DNA of 64,000 nt from Amborella trichopoda (lineage: Eukaryota; Streptophyta; Magnoliopsida; Amborellales; Amborellaceae), in assembly GCF_000471905.2 (NCBI RefSeq), contig NW_006499912.1, positions 4,649,231 through 4,713,230 of the forward strand. The letters run 5' to 3'. The notes below the pieces were generated by a model, which made no database searches, was not told the origin of the DNA, and was given only the letters and a program-made list of their open reading frames with translations. This document shows positions 1 through 22,620 of this stretch, one piece after another (position 1 is the first letter of the stretch; each line of letters starts with the position of its first letter). A program made the translations under genes and the position numbers.

Positions 1-2040
1 GATGCAGCTTATTAATGTGTGTTTTCATTCATTCAAAGTGATCTATTGACTGGAATTTTTTTGTAGCTCACTTTCTGGTCAATACATCACCATTCTAGAA
101 CCTCCAACGAAGGCTAGAGGTATTTTACCTGTAGACTTTTTCCAGGCTGGTTAAAATCAATATCCATTAAACTTTTATTTTTCTCATGGTTTGGTCTGAG
201 TAGTCTTATCAGCGTCAATCTGAATTAGCTTATGCAAGTGAATGTCCATCAATTGGACATACAGTTAATTTATAATGCCCATCTTCAGGTTTGGGTTGCA
301 TATGTCCTCATAGTATACGATACAACAATGGTGCTGGGTGGTCGCTTCATCATAGTGCAAAGTGATTTGCAAGTTGTTGTACAAATGACAAAGTTGAAAT
401 ACTCAAGGGAAACTCCTCTATAGGACAGGAGTCAACAGCCGATTCAAAAGTACATTGGGAAATCAGAAGTCTTAATCTTGTTGTTGTGTTACTTTTGGTT
501 CGATAGGGACCCAGATGTCAGATTCTCATTATTTGGAGATTCTCCATTAAGGTGTTTATTTTTGGGACCATTATTTTAAAAAGCGGACCGCCCAGCGCCT
601 AGGTGGTCCAGAGAGCCTGACCGCCTCGCCCAGACCTAGGCGGCCGCCTAGGTGCCCTAGAACCTGCCTAGGCCGACGCCCAGGACCTGTGTCCTGCCCT
701 AGGGCGGAAATGCTCCTCGTTGAGGAGCATTTTTAGGCCTTTTTTAATAAACAAGGGGGAAATTTGTGGGTTTTAGATTTATTTGAAACCTAAACCCCAT
801 TAGATCGATCTAAATGTCACTCACTGATCTTGTATTATGTGTACCCTAAGTCCCTAACTCTTGTCTTATGTGTTATACAGTTATATTGTTAGATTATGGA
901 CATTTTTCTTTCTCTTGGGCCGCCCAGGTTTTGGGCGTCCACCTAGGTACTGGGTGGCCTGGACCCCTCTGGCCACCTAGGCGCTGCCTTGCTTTTTTTG
1001 AAGCATTGTTTGGGACGTGCCCCAAATAGGTGTGATGCCATTTTTTTTGTTCTATAATTCGTATTACCTACTAAAAGAAAAAGAAACTAAAATTGGAAGA
1101 AAATATGTTAGACTGTGAAAAAGTGGGACCAGCGAAAGATTTTTTTGAATAATAGATAAGTGTGGGACTCCCTTTTTTTGTCTCATTGCCGGAGAAACTC
1201 GAATTAGTGAACCCTTGTTGATGAAATTCGGACTCCTTTTTAATGGACAGCAGCTAAGAAAGAAAATAGTTGTGACCTTATTTGTGAAATGTGGAAAAAT
1301 TGGGAAGAGATCGAAAAATTGGGAAGAGATATCCCAAGTAAGAAATAAGTTCAAGTGAAGACAAGCAACTAAGGTAGTTCCTGAAGCATGTGATCTAATG
1401 ATCTTACTGTGAGCTCGTGGAGAGCACTTTACATCCAGTCTTTTATATTTCCTTCGTACATTTTTTATACCTTAATACGGTAGGTGGTTTGCACTCTCAA
1501 ACCCTTGCAAACTTAGTGAAAAAAAGAATTTGAGTATGTACTTCTGAGCGATGTAGTGATTAGACTCGTATATTGGGAGCCTTTGAGAGCCTTTTACTTT
1601 TCAGTCTTGTATAATCCTTTTATACAATCTTCCCACATTGATACAATGATTGGGCACTCGCTTTAACCTCCACTAACTTTGCCAAAAAATAACAAAAATA
1701 TCTAATGGCTGGGTGGCATGTCAAGTAGGATTTGAAGTGGAAAAATGATTTGGACCTTGTTCGTGGTGACTTAATTGTACTTTGGACAATGAAATATGAA
1801 AAGTGTATGGAATGTTTCTCTTGTATCTTAGGTAGAAATGACATTTCAAAGACTAGAATAACTCCTCAATTAGCTGTCTAGTGTTGATTGATTTTCCAAT
1901 TTGCCAAATTATTCTGCAGTCGAATTTGGAATTTTCTTTTCAATTTACCTGATACATAGTCTTTGTTTCTCTGTTTTGACGATTACAGCCTTCTAGCAAT
2001 TTACAAATAATGTAATGGTTTGGCATTTAACTTTGTGCAG
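1..2040 (+). other. Intron or upstream region of the IscA-like gene
   Basis: No coding exon is recognisable here. The region ends in a clear acceptor (TTTGTGCAG at 2032-2040) directly before an IscA exon that begins in the second base of a codon, so at least this 3' part must be intron. The preceding exon, which should hold the first conserved cysteine region, was not found and presumably lies left of the window. A GC-rich MITE occupies 569-1008. ORFs in 232-423 and 1064-1844 have no recognisable product. Confidence 0.6.
569..1008. mobile_element. GC-rich hAT-type MITE, copy 1
   Basis: The 440-bp element is flanked by a perfect 8-bp target duplication TTTGGGAC (561-568 and 1009-1016). Its ends are related inverted sequences: CATTATTTTAAAAAGC on the left, and CAATGCTTCAAAAAAAGC when the right end is read in reverse. 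The body is GC-rich with repeated CCTAGG/CCGCC motifs, including the 18-bp perfect palindrome CCTAGGCGGCCGCCTAGG (635-652). A hairpin with an 11-bp stem (708-718 and 722-732) and a 3-base loop is present. The right 90 bp match the right ends of the copy at 60342-60989 and the fragment at 53424-53527. An 8-bp duplication and CA(G)TG-like ends fit the hAT superfamily. No coding capacity is seen. Confidence 0.85.
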
Positions 2041-2708
2041 ATGAGAAGGGAAAATTTGACGAGCTAGTTGAGGATAAAGGTGTCAAAATTCTAATTGATC
2101 CGAAAGCACTCATGCATGTCATAGGGACACAAATGGACTTTGTAGATGATACATTAAAGTAAATCTACTGCCTCTCTCAGTCTTGACATACTGCCCTTTT
2201 TCCTTGCACACCTGCACCCCCCCCCCTCCCCCACACACACACACGCGTGCACACAGACAATTTTATATCTTATACATTTTGCCTTGCTGCCTATTTCTTG
2301 CAAATGCATTGCTTATCTTTCTCGGCCGTAGGAATCTCTCTCTCCTCTGCCTTTTCTCATGCAAATAAACCCATCGTCTCTCTCTACGTTAGATATGCCC
2401 CCTGGGCCCCCAAGACCCACAATCTCTATCTGATTCTTGTCATATCACGATGAAATATGCAATCTCTCTATCTGAAAGAGAAATCCTCCACTGTATTTCT
2501 AAATTGAGAGCACCCTCTCTCTCTCTCTCTTTCTCTCTCTCCCTCGCACATGCCTTCCTGACACAAACCTCTCTCTCTCTGTGACAAAAGTGATTTGTTT
2601 TGCAGGTCTGAGTTTATTTTCATTAATCCCAACTCAAAAGGGCAATGTGGCTGTGGAGAATCCTTCATGACTACAAGTAGTGGTGCTAACAAACAAGGAA
2701 CCAGTTAA
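2041..2708 (+). CDS. Mitochondrial IscA-like 1 iron-sulfur assembly protein, 3' part
   Basis: A-type carrier protein that delivers Fe-S clusters to mitochondrial apoproteins. Two coding exons are visible: 2041-2158 (begins with the last two bases of a split Asp codon) and 2606-2708 (stop TAA 2706-2708). The intron between them (2159-2605) has GT..AG borders and joins the frame exactly as K-S-E-F. The first exon reads DEKGKFDELVEDKGVKIL, then a segment ending HVIGTQMDFVDDTLK. The last exon reads SEFIFINPNSKGQCGCGESF and ends in a short Ser/Lys-rich tail. The C-G-C-G pair is the conserved C-terminal metal-binding cysteine motif of the family. The first conserved cysteine and the targeting peptide lie before the window. 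The sequence fits the ISCA1-type mitochondrial clade better than the plastid SufA/CpIscA type. Intron 2159-2605 carries CA and CT microsatellites. No frame damage is seen. Confidence 0.93.
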
Positions 2709-3107
2709 GAAGCTCTTGATTTTGTTGCCCTTGTAATGACTGAGAGGCCCATCTACTAAAATTTCCACTCATCCCTTACATTTGAGCCACTAGTAAGTTG
2801 AAGAAAGAGTGAAAACTGACCTTGTTTTCCAAAATATTGTTTTTCACAACAATAATTTTATCTTGGGTATTGCTGCTTCCAGTGGGCCTCTTATTCTTCT
2901 CCTGTAGATTCTCCTGGCCTGTAATTCTTTGTATTTTGTTTTATATTGACATTTCTTGTTGATTGAACTGCTAAAAGAAAAAGCTTGATCGTGTATATGG
3001 AATTAGTGTATTTTACAATGATATTCTATATTTGAGGAAGAAAGTGCAGTTGTTAATGCTCTCTCTCTCATTGCTCATATATATATATATATATCTATAT
3101 ATATATT

Positions 3108-3535
3108 AGTTCACCAGTTAGCTAGCTGCTTTTTTAAGGCCACATGTTCTCTCTCTCTCTCCCCCTATATTAGTTCACCAGTTAGCTCGCTGCTTTTTTA
3201 AGGCCTCGTGTTCTCTCTCTCTCTCTCCAACCAAGACATAAGTAGCATGGTCTTTCTGCTACCAGACATCATCTCTCTCTCTCGTTACGTTCTAGCTGCT
3301 TTTTTTTTAGGGCCACATGTTTTGTCTGTTTCTCTCTCTTTGCAGCCAAGACATCAGTAGCATGGTCTTTGTGCTGCCAAATATCATGTCTCTCTCTCCT
3401 TCAGTTCACCTGTTAGCAGTTCACCTGTTAGCTAGCTGCTTTTTTTAAGACCACATGTTCTGTCTGTTTCTCTTTCTTTCCCCGCAAACCAAGACATCGG
3501 TAGCATGGTCTCTTTGCTACCAGACCATGATTGAT
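3108..3535. repeat. CT-rich degenerate tandem repeat downstream of IscA
   Basis: About four imperfect units of 60-125 bp are seen. Each contains a version of AGTTCACCAGTTAGCTAGCT, a T-run, GGCCACATGTTCT, then CTCTCT. Three units add CAAGACAT..GTAGCATGGTCT. It begins about 400 bp after the IscA stop codon, after an (AT)n stretch at 3079-3106. The first full unit starts at 3110, and later units start near 3174, 3290 and 3403. No function is visible. Confidence 0.75.
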
Positions 3536-3632
3536 AATGGCATTAGTGATAAAGACAAGCAGTGGTATAGAAGCCTCCTATGTCTATGCAGCCTCCTCTG
3601 TCTATGCATAGAAAAACATAAAGGGAGCAAAG

Positions 3633-4168
3633 GGATCGCTTCCTATGTGACCCCACCCACATATATGGTATATGTGACTCTTGTTCTCAGCCATAAGATA
3701 TGAGTGGAGGGCTTAAGGCACAATGTCACAAGCTATCACTTACCTGTCAAATCTTGATCAGACAGTTCATAATATTTTATTTTAATTTTTTATTGTACAG
3801 ATAATTTTGAAGCAAAATTTGGGGCATAAATGGATATAACAAGGGCTTACATGATAAAATAGTTAAAAAATATATTTTTGGTGATGAAAGCTTACCATAA
3901 TACCTTTCTGAAAATTACATGGGCATTTTGGTAATTTATTTTTATGTAAAATATTTTTTTCATTTTTTCCAGGTTTGCTTTATTTTTCTGATGGGATGTT
4001 CAAAATTTCATTAAAAAATATTTTGTAAGAAAAAAATAAAAAATAAAACAGTATTTGACATGACATTGTGGTATAAACAATCGTAATTGTTTGATTTAGA
4101 TCAAACGGCTAAAAAGTGGGGTTGCATATATAACTTATTTATTGTTGGGGTCACATAAACATTTCCTA
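3633..4168. mobile_element. MITE with TATGTGACCCCA inverted ends
   Basis: The left end (about 3633-3660) contains TATGTGACCCCACC. The right end (about 4140-4168) read in reverse contains TATGTGACCCCAACAA. The interior is AT-rich and non-coding. A second, 5'-truncated copy at about 32645-32885 shares the segment with GTATTTGACATGACATTGTG and the right end. Target duplications could not be fixed. Confidence 0.6.
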
Positions 4169-4175
4169 GACAAAA

Positions 4176-6040
4176 AAGCCTATACTCTTCTGTGCTGGAA
4201 AAAAAAATGCAATATAGTGCACTTCACTTCAAAGAAAAAAAATTCCATATCGTCTTTGTAAGTAGAAAATTCGGGCTCCAGGCACATTTTTTCTTGTCAT
4301 TTTACTTGTACTTTATATTCAGTGTTCACTTAAAAAGTCTCAAGTAAAACGTAAATCGAGGGGGATGTACAAAATCTTTGGAGAACACAACTCAACATGG
4401 ACAACAGCCACGACAATTCACTGTTCGTAAAATAATAATTATTTTTAGTCATTGGATATAAAATCTAATAGATTGAAGGGTGTCATAACAATTAAAAAGT
4501 TTTGTTTTGGATATTGTGCCCAATTAATAGCATATCTTCGAGCTTTCACATCCAACAGTCAATAATAATTGTAACCTCTTGTATGAAATGATTACATCAC
4601 TTAAATTGACCAGCCACACGAATCTAAGCTGTCCATTGAGATGAACTATAAAATGATTCATTAGCTCTGAAGGAAACCAGAGGAAAAACTGAATTTGCCT
4701 ATCACTCTTAGCCAAAGTTTGAATTTTAATGTAGGCATTTAAAAACAAACTATAATATGCATCTTTAAAAGTTGAATAAAACAATAATAATAATAACAAA
4801 TTTTCCCTCCATCAAATTCTTGCTCAGGAGCATAGTAGGCATTTACTCGAGAACCCTATTTTCTTTTTTTGTTTACAGTGTAACTCGAGTAGTCATTGTT
4901 ATCTAAGTCAGTTAAGACTTTCAATAGCTTATTTAAAAGCCAAATTGGTTCTTTTTACCTTTTCTTTTTCATCAGTAAGCTTGAATTCTGGCATGCATTG
5001 TAGGACACGAAACTCAGATCCCTGAACTCCCATACTATTTGTGTTTTAGGATGTTACCCTTTAGAAACTAGATGCATTGTTCTTTCGCATCTTGGTCTTT
5101 TTTATTTTTTATTTTTATTTAAGTATCAATTAACATAGGTTCATACTTCATGATAAGATGTGGCGAAGTGTTACGCTGTCTTCCTACCTAATGCACCCAC
5201 CTCCTATAACTGAGTTTGAGACAGAGTAGGTGACAGTTTAAAATCCTTACCCTTCTTAGCCTCAATGTATAATGGCCTCCTGTATATACATCAAAATAAA
5301 ATTTACCATGCTCTCCTTTCTTTTTTGTGATTATAGTGCTCCATACTCGCACTTCCATCTTTTCGTATAGTTGAGTTATTTCATTGCATTTGAGGAATTT
5401 ATGTACTCGACAAGGTCAATCGTGTTACTAAGTTCCTTAAATTTCTGGATGAGGGTGTAATTTTATTCATTCATGGTTTTTGGCATGAGGTTTGCACTTC
5501 ATTGGGAACCATTCCATTTAATGTGGTGGTCTGTCCTAATGTGTCTCCCTTTGTAGGAATCAGGTGCTCATATGTGATGTCCCCTTTGTCTCTAGCATAG
5601 TAGACCAGCTAATGTATATTTTGGTCATTTTATTTCATTATTTTTTATGTTTTGTAAATCATCGAAACAACGTTTATGGTTCAAAGAGTGAACAACTAAT
5701 GTATTCCACTTGTCCATTCTAAAATGGACGGTTGAGATAGCTTTAATCATAATGTCTCCCAATTAGTCTCTTATCGTTTGATTTCAATCAGAGGACTCAA
5801 ACTTTTTATTTATTTTTTCTACAAATCATTTTGAAATGTAATTTGACGTTTCCCAATTCTCACAAGGCACACCTAAAAAACTGAAAAACATATTATTTAA
5901 TAATAAATTTATGACTAAAATGTCATTATAACTTTTTGGAGTATTTTGGTCATTTTATTTTTGTTGCGCGTTTCCAAAGAGTAAACACACTCCAAATTTT
6001 GTATCAAGATGATTTGTAAAAATTAAAAAAATAAAATAAA
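4176..6040. other. AT-rich intergenic sequence, no gene seen
   Basis: No exon, RNA gene or complete element is recognised. The region has simple T/A runs and some MITE-like stretches (for example 5600-6040, with TTTTGGTCATTTTATTT blocks seen in other repeats of this window). The ORF at 4524-4799 (minus strand) has low complexity and no recognisable domain. Confidence 0.5.
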
Positions 6041-6042
6041 AG

Positions 6043-6290
6043 GTGAGGTTTGTGTAAGCTCTCAACTTAAAATAATCAAAGTAATGTGCACCTCTAAATT
6101 TTGATAAAATATGTCAATCTGGAAACTTGCAATAGCTTAAAAATCTTTTTCCACCTATTATAATATAAATACTTAAAATCAAAATTGTAAGGTCAAGACA
6201 ATCAATTGTAAGGTCTTTCAACATCAAAATCATCTCCTCGACTAAAATTTTTTAGATGCGCCTTACGTCTACAGTACAAAAGATAAGATT
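6043..6290 (+). mobile_element. Copy of the TTTGTATAAG MITE family, partial
   Basis: It starts with GGTTTGTGTAAGCTCTCAAC, resembling the left ends at 31806 and 27258. It contains the family phrases GTGCACCTCTAAATTTTGAT and TCTTTCAACATCAAAATCAT. The right end is decayed. Confidence 0.5.
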
Positions 6291-6335
6291 ATAGGTAGGC
6301 GCAAAATTGTGACTAAAGCTATCGACGATTGAGAA

Positions 6336-7060
6336 TAGGGCTGGTCAACCCGACCCTAAAAAATTGGGCCTTGGTCCACAAATTGTGGCCCTAGAGATGG
6401 GCTAGGGCTAGGGCTCATAAAATCAAATTGGAACAGTGAACTGCACATGGGCCCGGAAGTGGTTTAACCAGTAAACCAGTCGATTCAATCGCTCTAACTG
6501 GATAAGTCCCCAGTGATCAAAAACGTGTTAAAAAAAAAATACAAAAAAAAATCTACTAAAATATGAAATGCATATAAAGAATGATTAAAACAAAACACAT
6601 TCAAATGAGGTTGAAAATTCATGAAAAAATGGATTTAACGAATCAGCTTGTGTATAAGGGTATTTTTAATTTTTTTTGAAAAAAAGGGAAAATATAAAAG
6701 AAAGTATTAATGACCAAATTTTTTTTTAGTCTTTACCATAATGTAAATAATATTAAAAATTATATTACAAATCAAATTGCTCATTTTAAAAAAATTATAT
6801 ATATTTTTTGAATTTTTTAAAAAATTTTGTTGATCACTAAAAGTCTAAAACTGTCCAAAACTTGAACTAGCCACTTCTAACCAGGAGATTAGCGATTAGA
6901 TCACCCTGTTTTTTCAATAGTAGTTATGGCCTATACCAGCCCGGCCCAACCTTTCTCTTTTTTTTTCCTTTCTTTTTTTTTCATTTGTTTTTTTGCCTCC
7001 CCTAACCTTGTGGGCCATTGAGGCTACCTCGACCCGGCCCGTTGCCAAACTTAGTAAAGA
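6336..7060. mobile_element. hAT-like element (TAGGGCTGG end) with a nested element
   Basis: The left end TAGGGCTGGTCAACCCG (6336) and the right region CCCGGCCCGTTGCCAAACTTA (ends near 7056) are weakly inverted. The flanks are only partly alike, so this boundary is tentative. Inside, 6434-6908 is a second element starting CAGTGAACTG. Its AACTGGATAAGTCCCCAGT and following AT-rich body match the element at 28184-28652. No target duplication was found for the inner copy. Confidence 0.45.
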
Positions 7061-7184
7061 ATAGAAGTTGGGTGAGTTTTGCACAATGGCCACGCGACAT
7101 GAAGGTTTCCCAGATACTGCGCGCGAAATATCCTCGGTGGAATGGTTTCTCGTAAGGGACAGTTTCTATGTGTCCGCCAAACAC

Positions 7185-7863
7185 ATGTAAAAATGCGCTC
7201 TTTTTAATAATTTATTTTTTAAATAGAACTTAATTCTAATTTTTAAAATATATATAATTGTAAAAATAATTTTTAGAGAATTTAATTTTATAGAATTATG
7301 AGTAGTCTGTAAAAATAATAAATTTTAAAAACTAGACATGATATTTTTTGAAAAAATATTTGATAGTTTTTTTTGGACTATTATTTACGGTGTAAACTGG
7401 TGTAGATCTCCAACACACCATACAATTCTCCTTCCCGAAATAGAAAGCGAGTATCATCTACGGTGGCAGATTGTCCCGACAATGACAGTATTTTTAATCA
7501 CCGTACAATCAATTTAATGGACGTTAGAGAAAAATATTCCATTTGCAATGGTTTTCTTTTAGTTTGTTTCTCAAAGTGTACGTTGGAATTTAAAAACTAA
7601 AGTGGAGAATTGGGTTTTGGAATGAAGAAAAGAAGGTGATTGATTGTGTTCTAGGGTTTCAGTAGAAGAAATGAAGTTTTCTGGGTTTCGTCATTGTCAG
7701 GAATTGATTAGCGTTATCAGATCGAAGCCGAAGGAGGAGCTGGATTATTGTAGGGTTTTAGAACCTGAATCTCTAAGGTTTTTATATTAGGAAAAAAATT
7801 GAACTTTTGAAGGTTTTTCTGGCTATTGGAATTGATTAGGGTTCTTCTTGGTGGACGAAGGAG
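7185..7863 (+). promoter_or_regulatory. Upstream region and probable 5' leader of deoxyhypusine synthase, with a uORF
   Basis: About 300 bp before the DHS start codon change from AT-rich repeat to a leader-like sequence. It holds a short upstream ORF from ATG 7671 to TAG 7788-7790 (39 codons). A second tiny ATG-AAG-AAA-AGA-AGG-TGA frame is at 7622. If transcription starts upstream of 7620, ribosomes meet these before the DHS AUG at 7864. The transcription start cannot be read from the sequence, and no clear TATA box was assigned. Confidence 0.4.
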
Positions 7864-19621
<11,758 letters not shown>

Positions 19622-19892
19622 TTTCCAAAGGATCACCGATGGAAGCTGTAATTGCTTGATTTTTTCTTTTGGAACTGAGACAATGGTGAGGGTCTTTTTA
19701 ATTATTATCCTTTCCTATTTGAATCTTCGATTAGTGGATCATGTACTTAACGTGGTATTGTGAACCTAACGACGCAGATTCTTCTCTTCTTTTTTTTTGC
19801 CCCCTCATTGCATCATGAAATTTAATTATCCATGAGTAATCGAGCTGCATGGCACTTGTCATTCAGACTTCAGAATATATTTATTGGGTGCA
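19622..19892 (+). other. DHS 3' flank
   Basis: Probable 3' UTR after the TAA at 19619-19621. No distinct poly(A) signal was singled out. The next element starts near 19893. Confidence 0.4.
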
Positions 19893-20403
19893 AACTTTCT
19901 ATGCTTCCCCTACAGCATAAAACATAAAACTTATATGCTTCTTTTTATCCAACCATTCATTCTGAATGGATGGCTAAAATTGCCCCAATCACAATGTCAC
20001 GTCTCTACATGAATTTATGTTTAATTTTGTTTATATAACATATTTTGACACCAAATTTTGGGCATCCAATCCTCTATTAAACTGGCACTTGTAAAAATTA
20101 TAAAAAAAATATTTTTACTTAAATTAAATCATCAAAATACCCCTCAAAGCTTTAAGGGGTATTTTGGTCATTATATTTTATCAAAAATTTAGTTTGTAAT
20201 ATTTTTTATTGGTGCACCTCAATGAGAAGATGGCACGTACCAAATTTCATATTCATACAATTTGTATTAAAAAAATTAAAAATAAAATACTTTGAGGCGT
20301 CGGATCTAGGATCGAACAGTGAGTGGCTCACTTGATCAAAATTGGACGGTTGGATGGTAGGAGAAGCATAGACCTTCTATGCTGTAAGGAAAGTATAGAA
20401 ACC
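19893..20403. mobile_element. MITE with TTTCTATGCTT inverted ends
   Basis: The left end contains TTTCTATGCTTCCCCTACAG and, about 60 bp in, ATCCAACC. The right end read in reverse contains TTTCTATACTTTCCTTACAG and ATCCAACC in the same order, so the ends form an inverted repeat of about 60 bp with mismatches. The AT-rich interior has no ORF. Target duplications are unclear. Confidence 0.65.
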
Positions 20404-21613
20404 TTTCCCATTAATTGGGCCATATCATTCATGGATAGTAATAGTGAAAAATATCGTTTGCAATTTAGAGCCGGTTGCTTTGTGTGGAGCAAGTGAGCTC
20501 AACTGAGCTAAAAGTAAAAAGTTTACAAAAATTTGTAAATCGTATGTTTCATCGTTACGATCTACATGGTTTTCTTGTCTCACTTTTAAGGTAGGCTTTA
20601 ATAGGGCTGCGGCCCTATCAAACTAAGTAAAGCCTCATCTCATAAAATGTTGAAAAACTTTTAAATTCTAAAAATAGTATATATTGCAACAAACTATCTA
20701 AACCATCCATTTGACTCTAAAAATAAGTGCTTACGTATCTACAAGATTTATATCGATTTTTTAGTTTCAAATTTTATCGTTGGTATTGAAAATTAATTTT
20801 AGAGCCGACATGAAGATTTCTGAGGTTTTTATTTTGATTTCATAATAGAAACTTCATTCAAAACTAAAACCAAGTGTATTATGGTGGTTTGGAATGCGCT
20901 GTGAATAATGGAGAGAGAAGAAAGAAAATTAAGCAACCAACAGACGACTAGAGACGTGTTATGTGATTTATTTTTTTTCTTTAATGAAAACTTTCAATTT
21001 AAAATATGCCGACTAGACACGTGTCATGTGATTATTAGTTTTTTCCTTCAATGAAAACTTTTTTGATCCAAAATTTTAAAGTTCCATAATCTCAACCCTC
21101 TAAATTTAGAATTTTTAAAAAAAAAAAATTATAAATGTTATTTTTTTAATTTCTTTCTTCAGCATCCATTTTAATATTTAGTGAATGGAACAGTTTTTGA
21201 CATCCATCTTAGAGATGGACGTTAGATGGACAAGGGACTGCATGGTAATAGATGAATCGCCTAACTCACTATAATCATGTCCATTTCAAAATGGGTAGTT
21301 GTAAACGTGTCATTGAATAGACACAAAGTTCCAAAAAAAAAAAAATTTATTGGATTTCGTAACTCACCCCAAACCATCCAATTTGACATTTAATGAGTGT
21401 CTCACTTATTTCTTTTGATTGAATTTCAAAAATCCAAAATGCCCATGATCATGAGTTGGAATGATATATATTTTTACATGATCTTGATAAACAAGTGAGA
21501 TTTTAAATAGTTTATATTATAGTTGTAGTTTAATAAATTTTAAAAATTGAATAAAACAACCAAAGATAAGTCATTAACGTTAAAAAATAATAATATTATT
21601 ATTATTATTATTA
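20404..21613. other. AT-rich intergenic sequence, no gene seen
   Basis: A short direct duplication is visible at 20950-21060: two copies of ACACGTG/GACGTGT..ATGTGATT plus TTCAATGAAAACTTT. An (ATT)n tract lies at 21590-21613. Nothing else could be assigned. Confidence 0.45.
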
Positions 21614-22620
21614 TGTCTAAAGGGAAGTCTTTGCTGGTGGTTATACACCGCTTAATTATGAGGGTGATCCCTCATGGCGTGTTTTTGTGGGAAATTCCTT
21701 TCGGGGAGAGTGATTTTCATTGACCAATTTGATTTCCCAGGTTCGTTTCATGGCAAAAGTGCCGCTCAAGAAGCCGCTATACGAATTGGGATGATAGCAT
21801 GGGAAAGTGGTTTCATATCCTCCGAGATATGAAACCGACATGCCAAAAATATCCCTCCTTAGGAAAGATATTCATTGAACTAGGGCTGGCAATGGGCGGG
21901 GCCAAAGGGATGAGCCAACCTTGGCCCTAGCCTGAGCATGGCCCCATAGGGCTGGCCCTAGCCTTAACCTGGCCAAAAAGCCCCTTGCCCTAGCCCTAGC
22001 CTAGGACCAACACTAGCTCTATCCAGGCCAGGCCAAACAAACAAATAAATAAATAATAATAAAGAAAAAGTTGGGAGGGTCGGGTTGGCCTTGGCCCAGG
22101 CTCAGCCGCCATACCCAAGGTTGTAGTTGCCCGGCCGCCCTAGTTTTTTAGGGCTGGGCTGTAAGGAGGTGGGCCGGGTGACCAGGCCCATTGCCACACC
22201 TACACTGAACCTAATGTGCCCTCAAGGAATTCCAAGCCTAATCACACCATATGTGCTTTCGTTGTCAAAACTCAACAATTCTAGCGCTTCAACTTAAATC
22301 CCAATCAATAAGGAGATCCCATATTTACCCCATGATAAACAAATAATATCAAAACCTCCAATTAGACAAAAAATTGTTATTAAGATTTGAGGCCTAGGAG
22401 AGAAAAATTACAAAAAAAAAAAGACTTAAAAATAGCCTTAGCAAATAATTTTAAGATCTTCAACTTGCATTTTGAAGCACCTAAAACTGAAGATATGGAT
22501 GAAGAGTTATGCTCTTTGGGTAATAATTGCATCAATCTCCCCCACTTGGGAAAACCTGTCCTCGACTTTGATTCACTGTGTCCATAGGGAACTTTAGTAA
22601 TTGGTGGTGTAGAACTTTAG
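21614..22620 (-). mobile_element. Ty3/gypsy retrotransposon 3' end with LTR
   Basis: Read on the minus strand, a frame containing KVEDRFSQVGEID leads into a polypurine tract AAGTGGGGGAGAT, a pattern typical of Ty3/gypsy 3' coding ends. The LTR starts with TGATGCAATT (22534 downward) and runs to 21614, where it ends in CA on that strand, giving the canonical TG..CA form. Without the 322-bp hAT MITE and its duplication the LTR is about 590 bp. No intact pol was recognised upstream (22620-23410), so this is a truncated copy. Confidence 0.7.
21881..22202. mobile_element. hAT-type MITE inside the gypsy LTR
   Basis: The 322-bp element has inverted ends TAGGGCTGGCAATGGGC (left) and TAGGTGTGGCAATGGGC (right, reversed). 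Flanks are CATTGAAC (21873-21880) and CACTGAAC (22203-22210), an 8-bp duplication with one mismatch. The interior is rich in GGCCCTAGCC motifs. It is nested in the LTR, so it is younger than the retrotransposon. Confidence 0.85.

Noticed and set aside
2011-2040. CNGLAF-like reading just before the IscA exon, resembling the family's CNGLSY motif
   Set aside because: Out of frame with the following exon and part of the intron end TTTGTGCAG; a coincidence.
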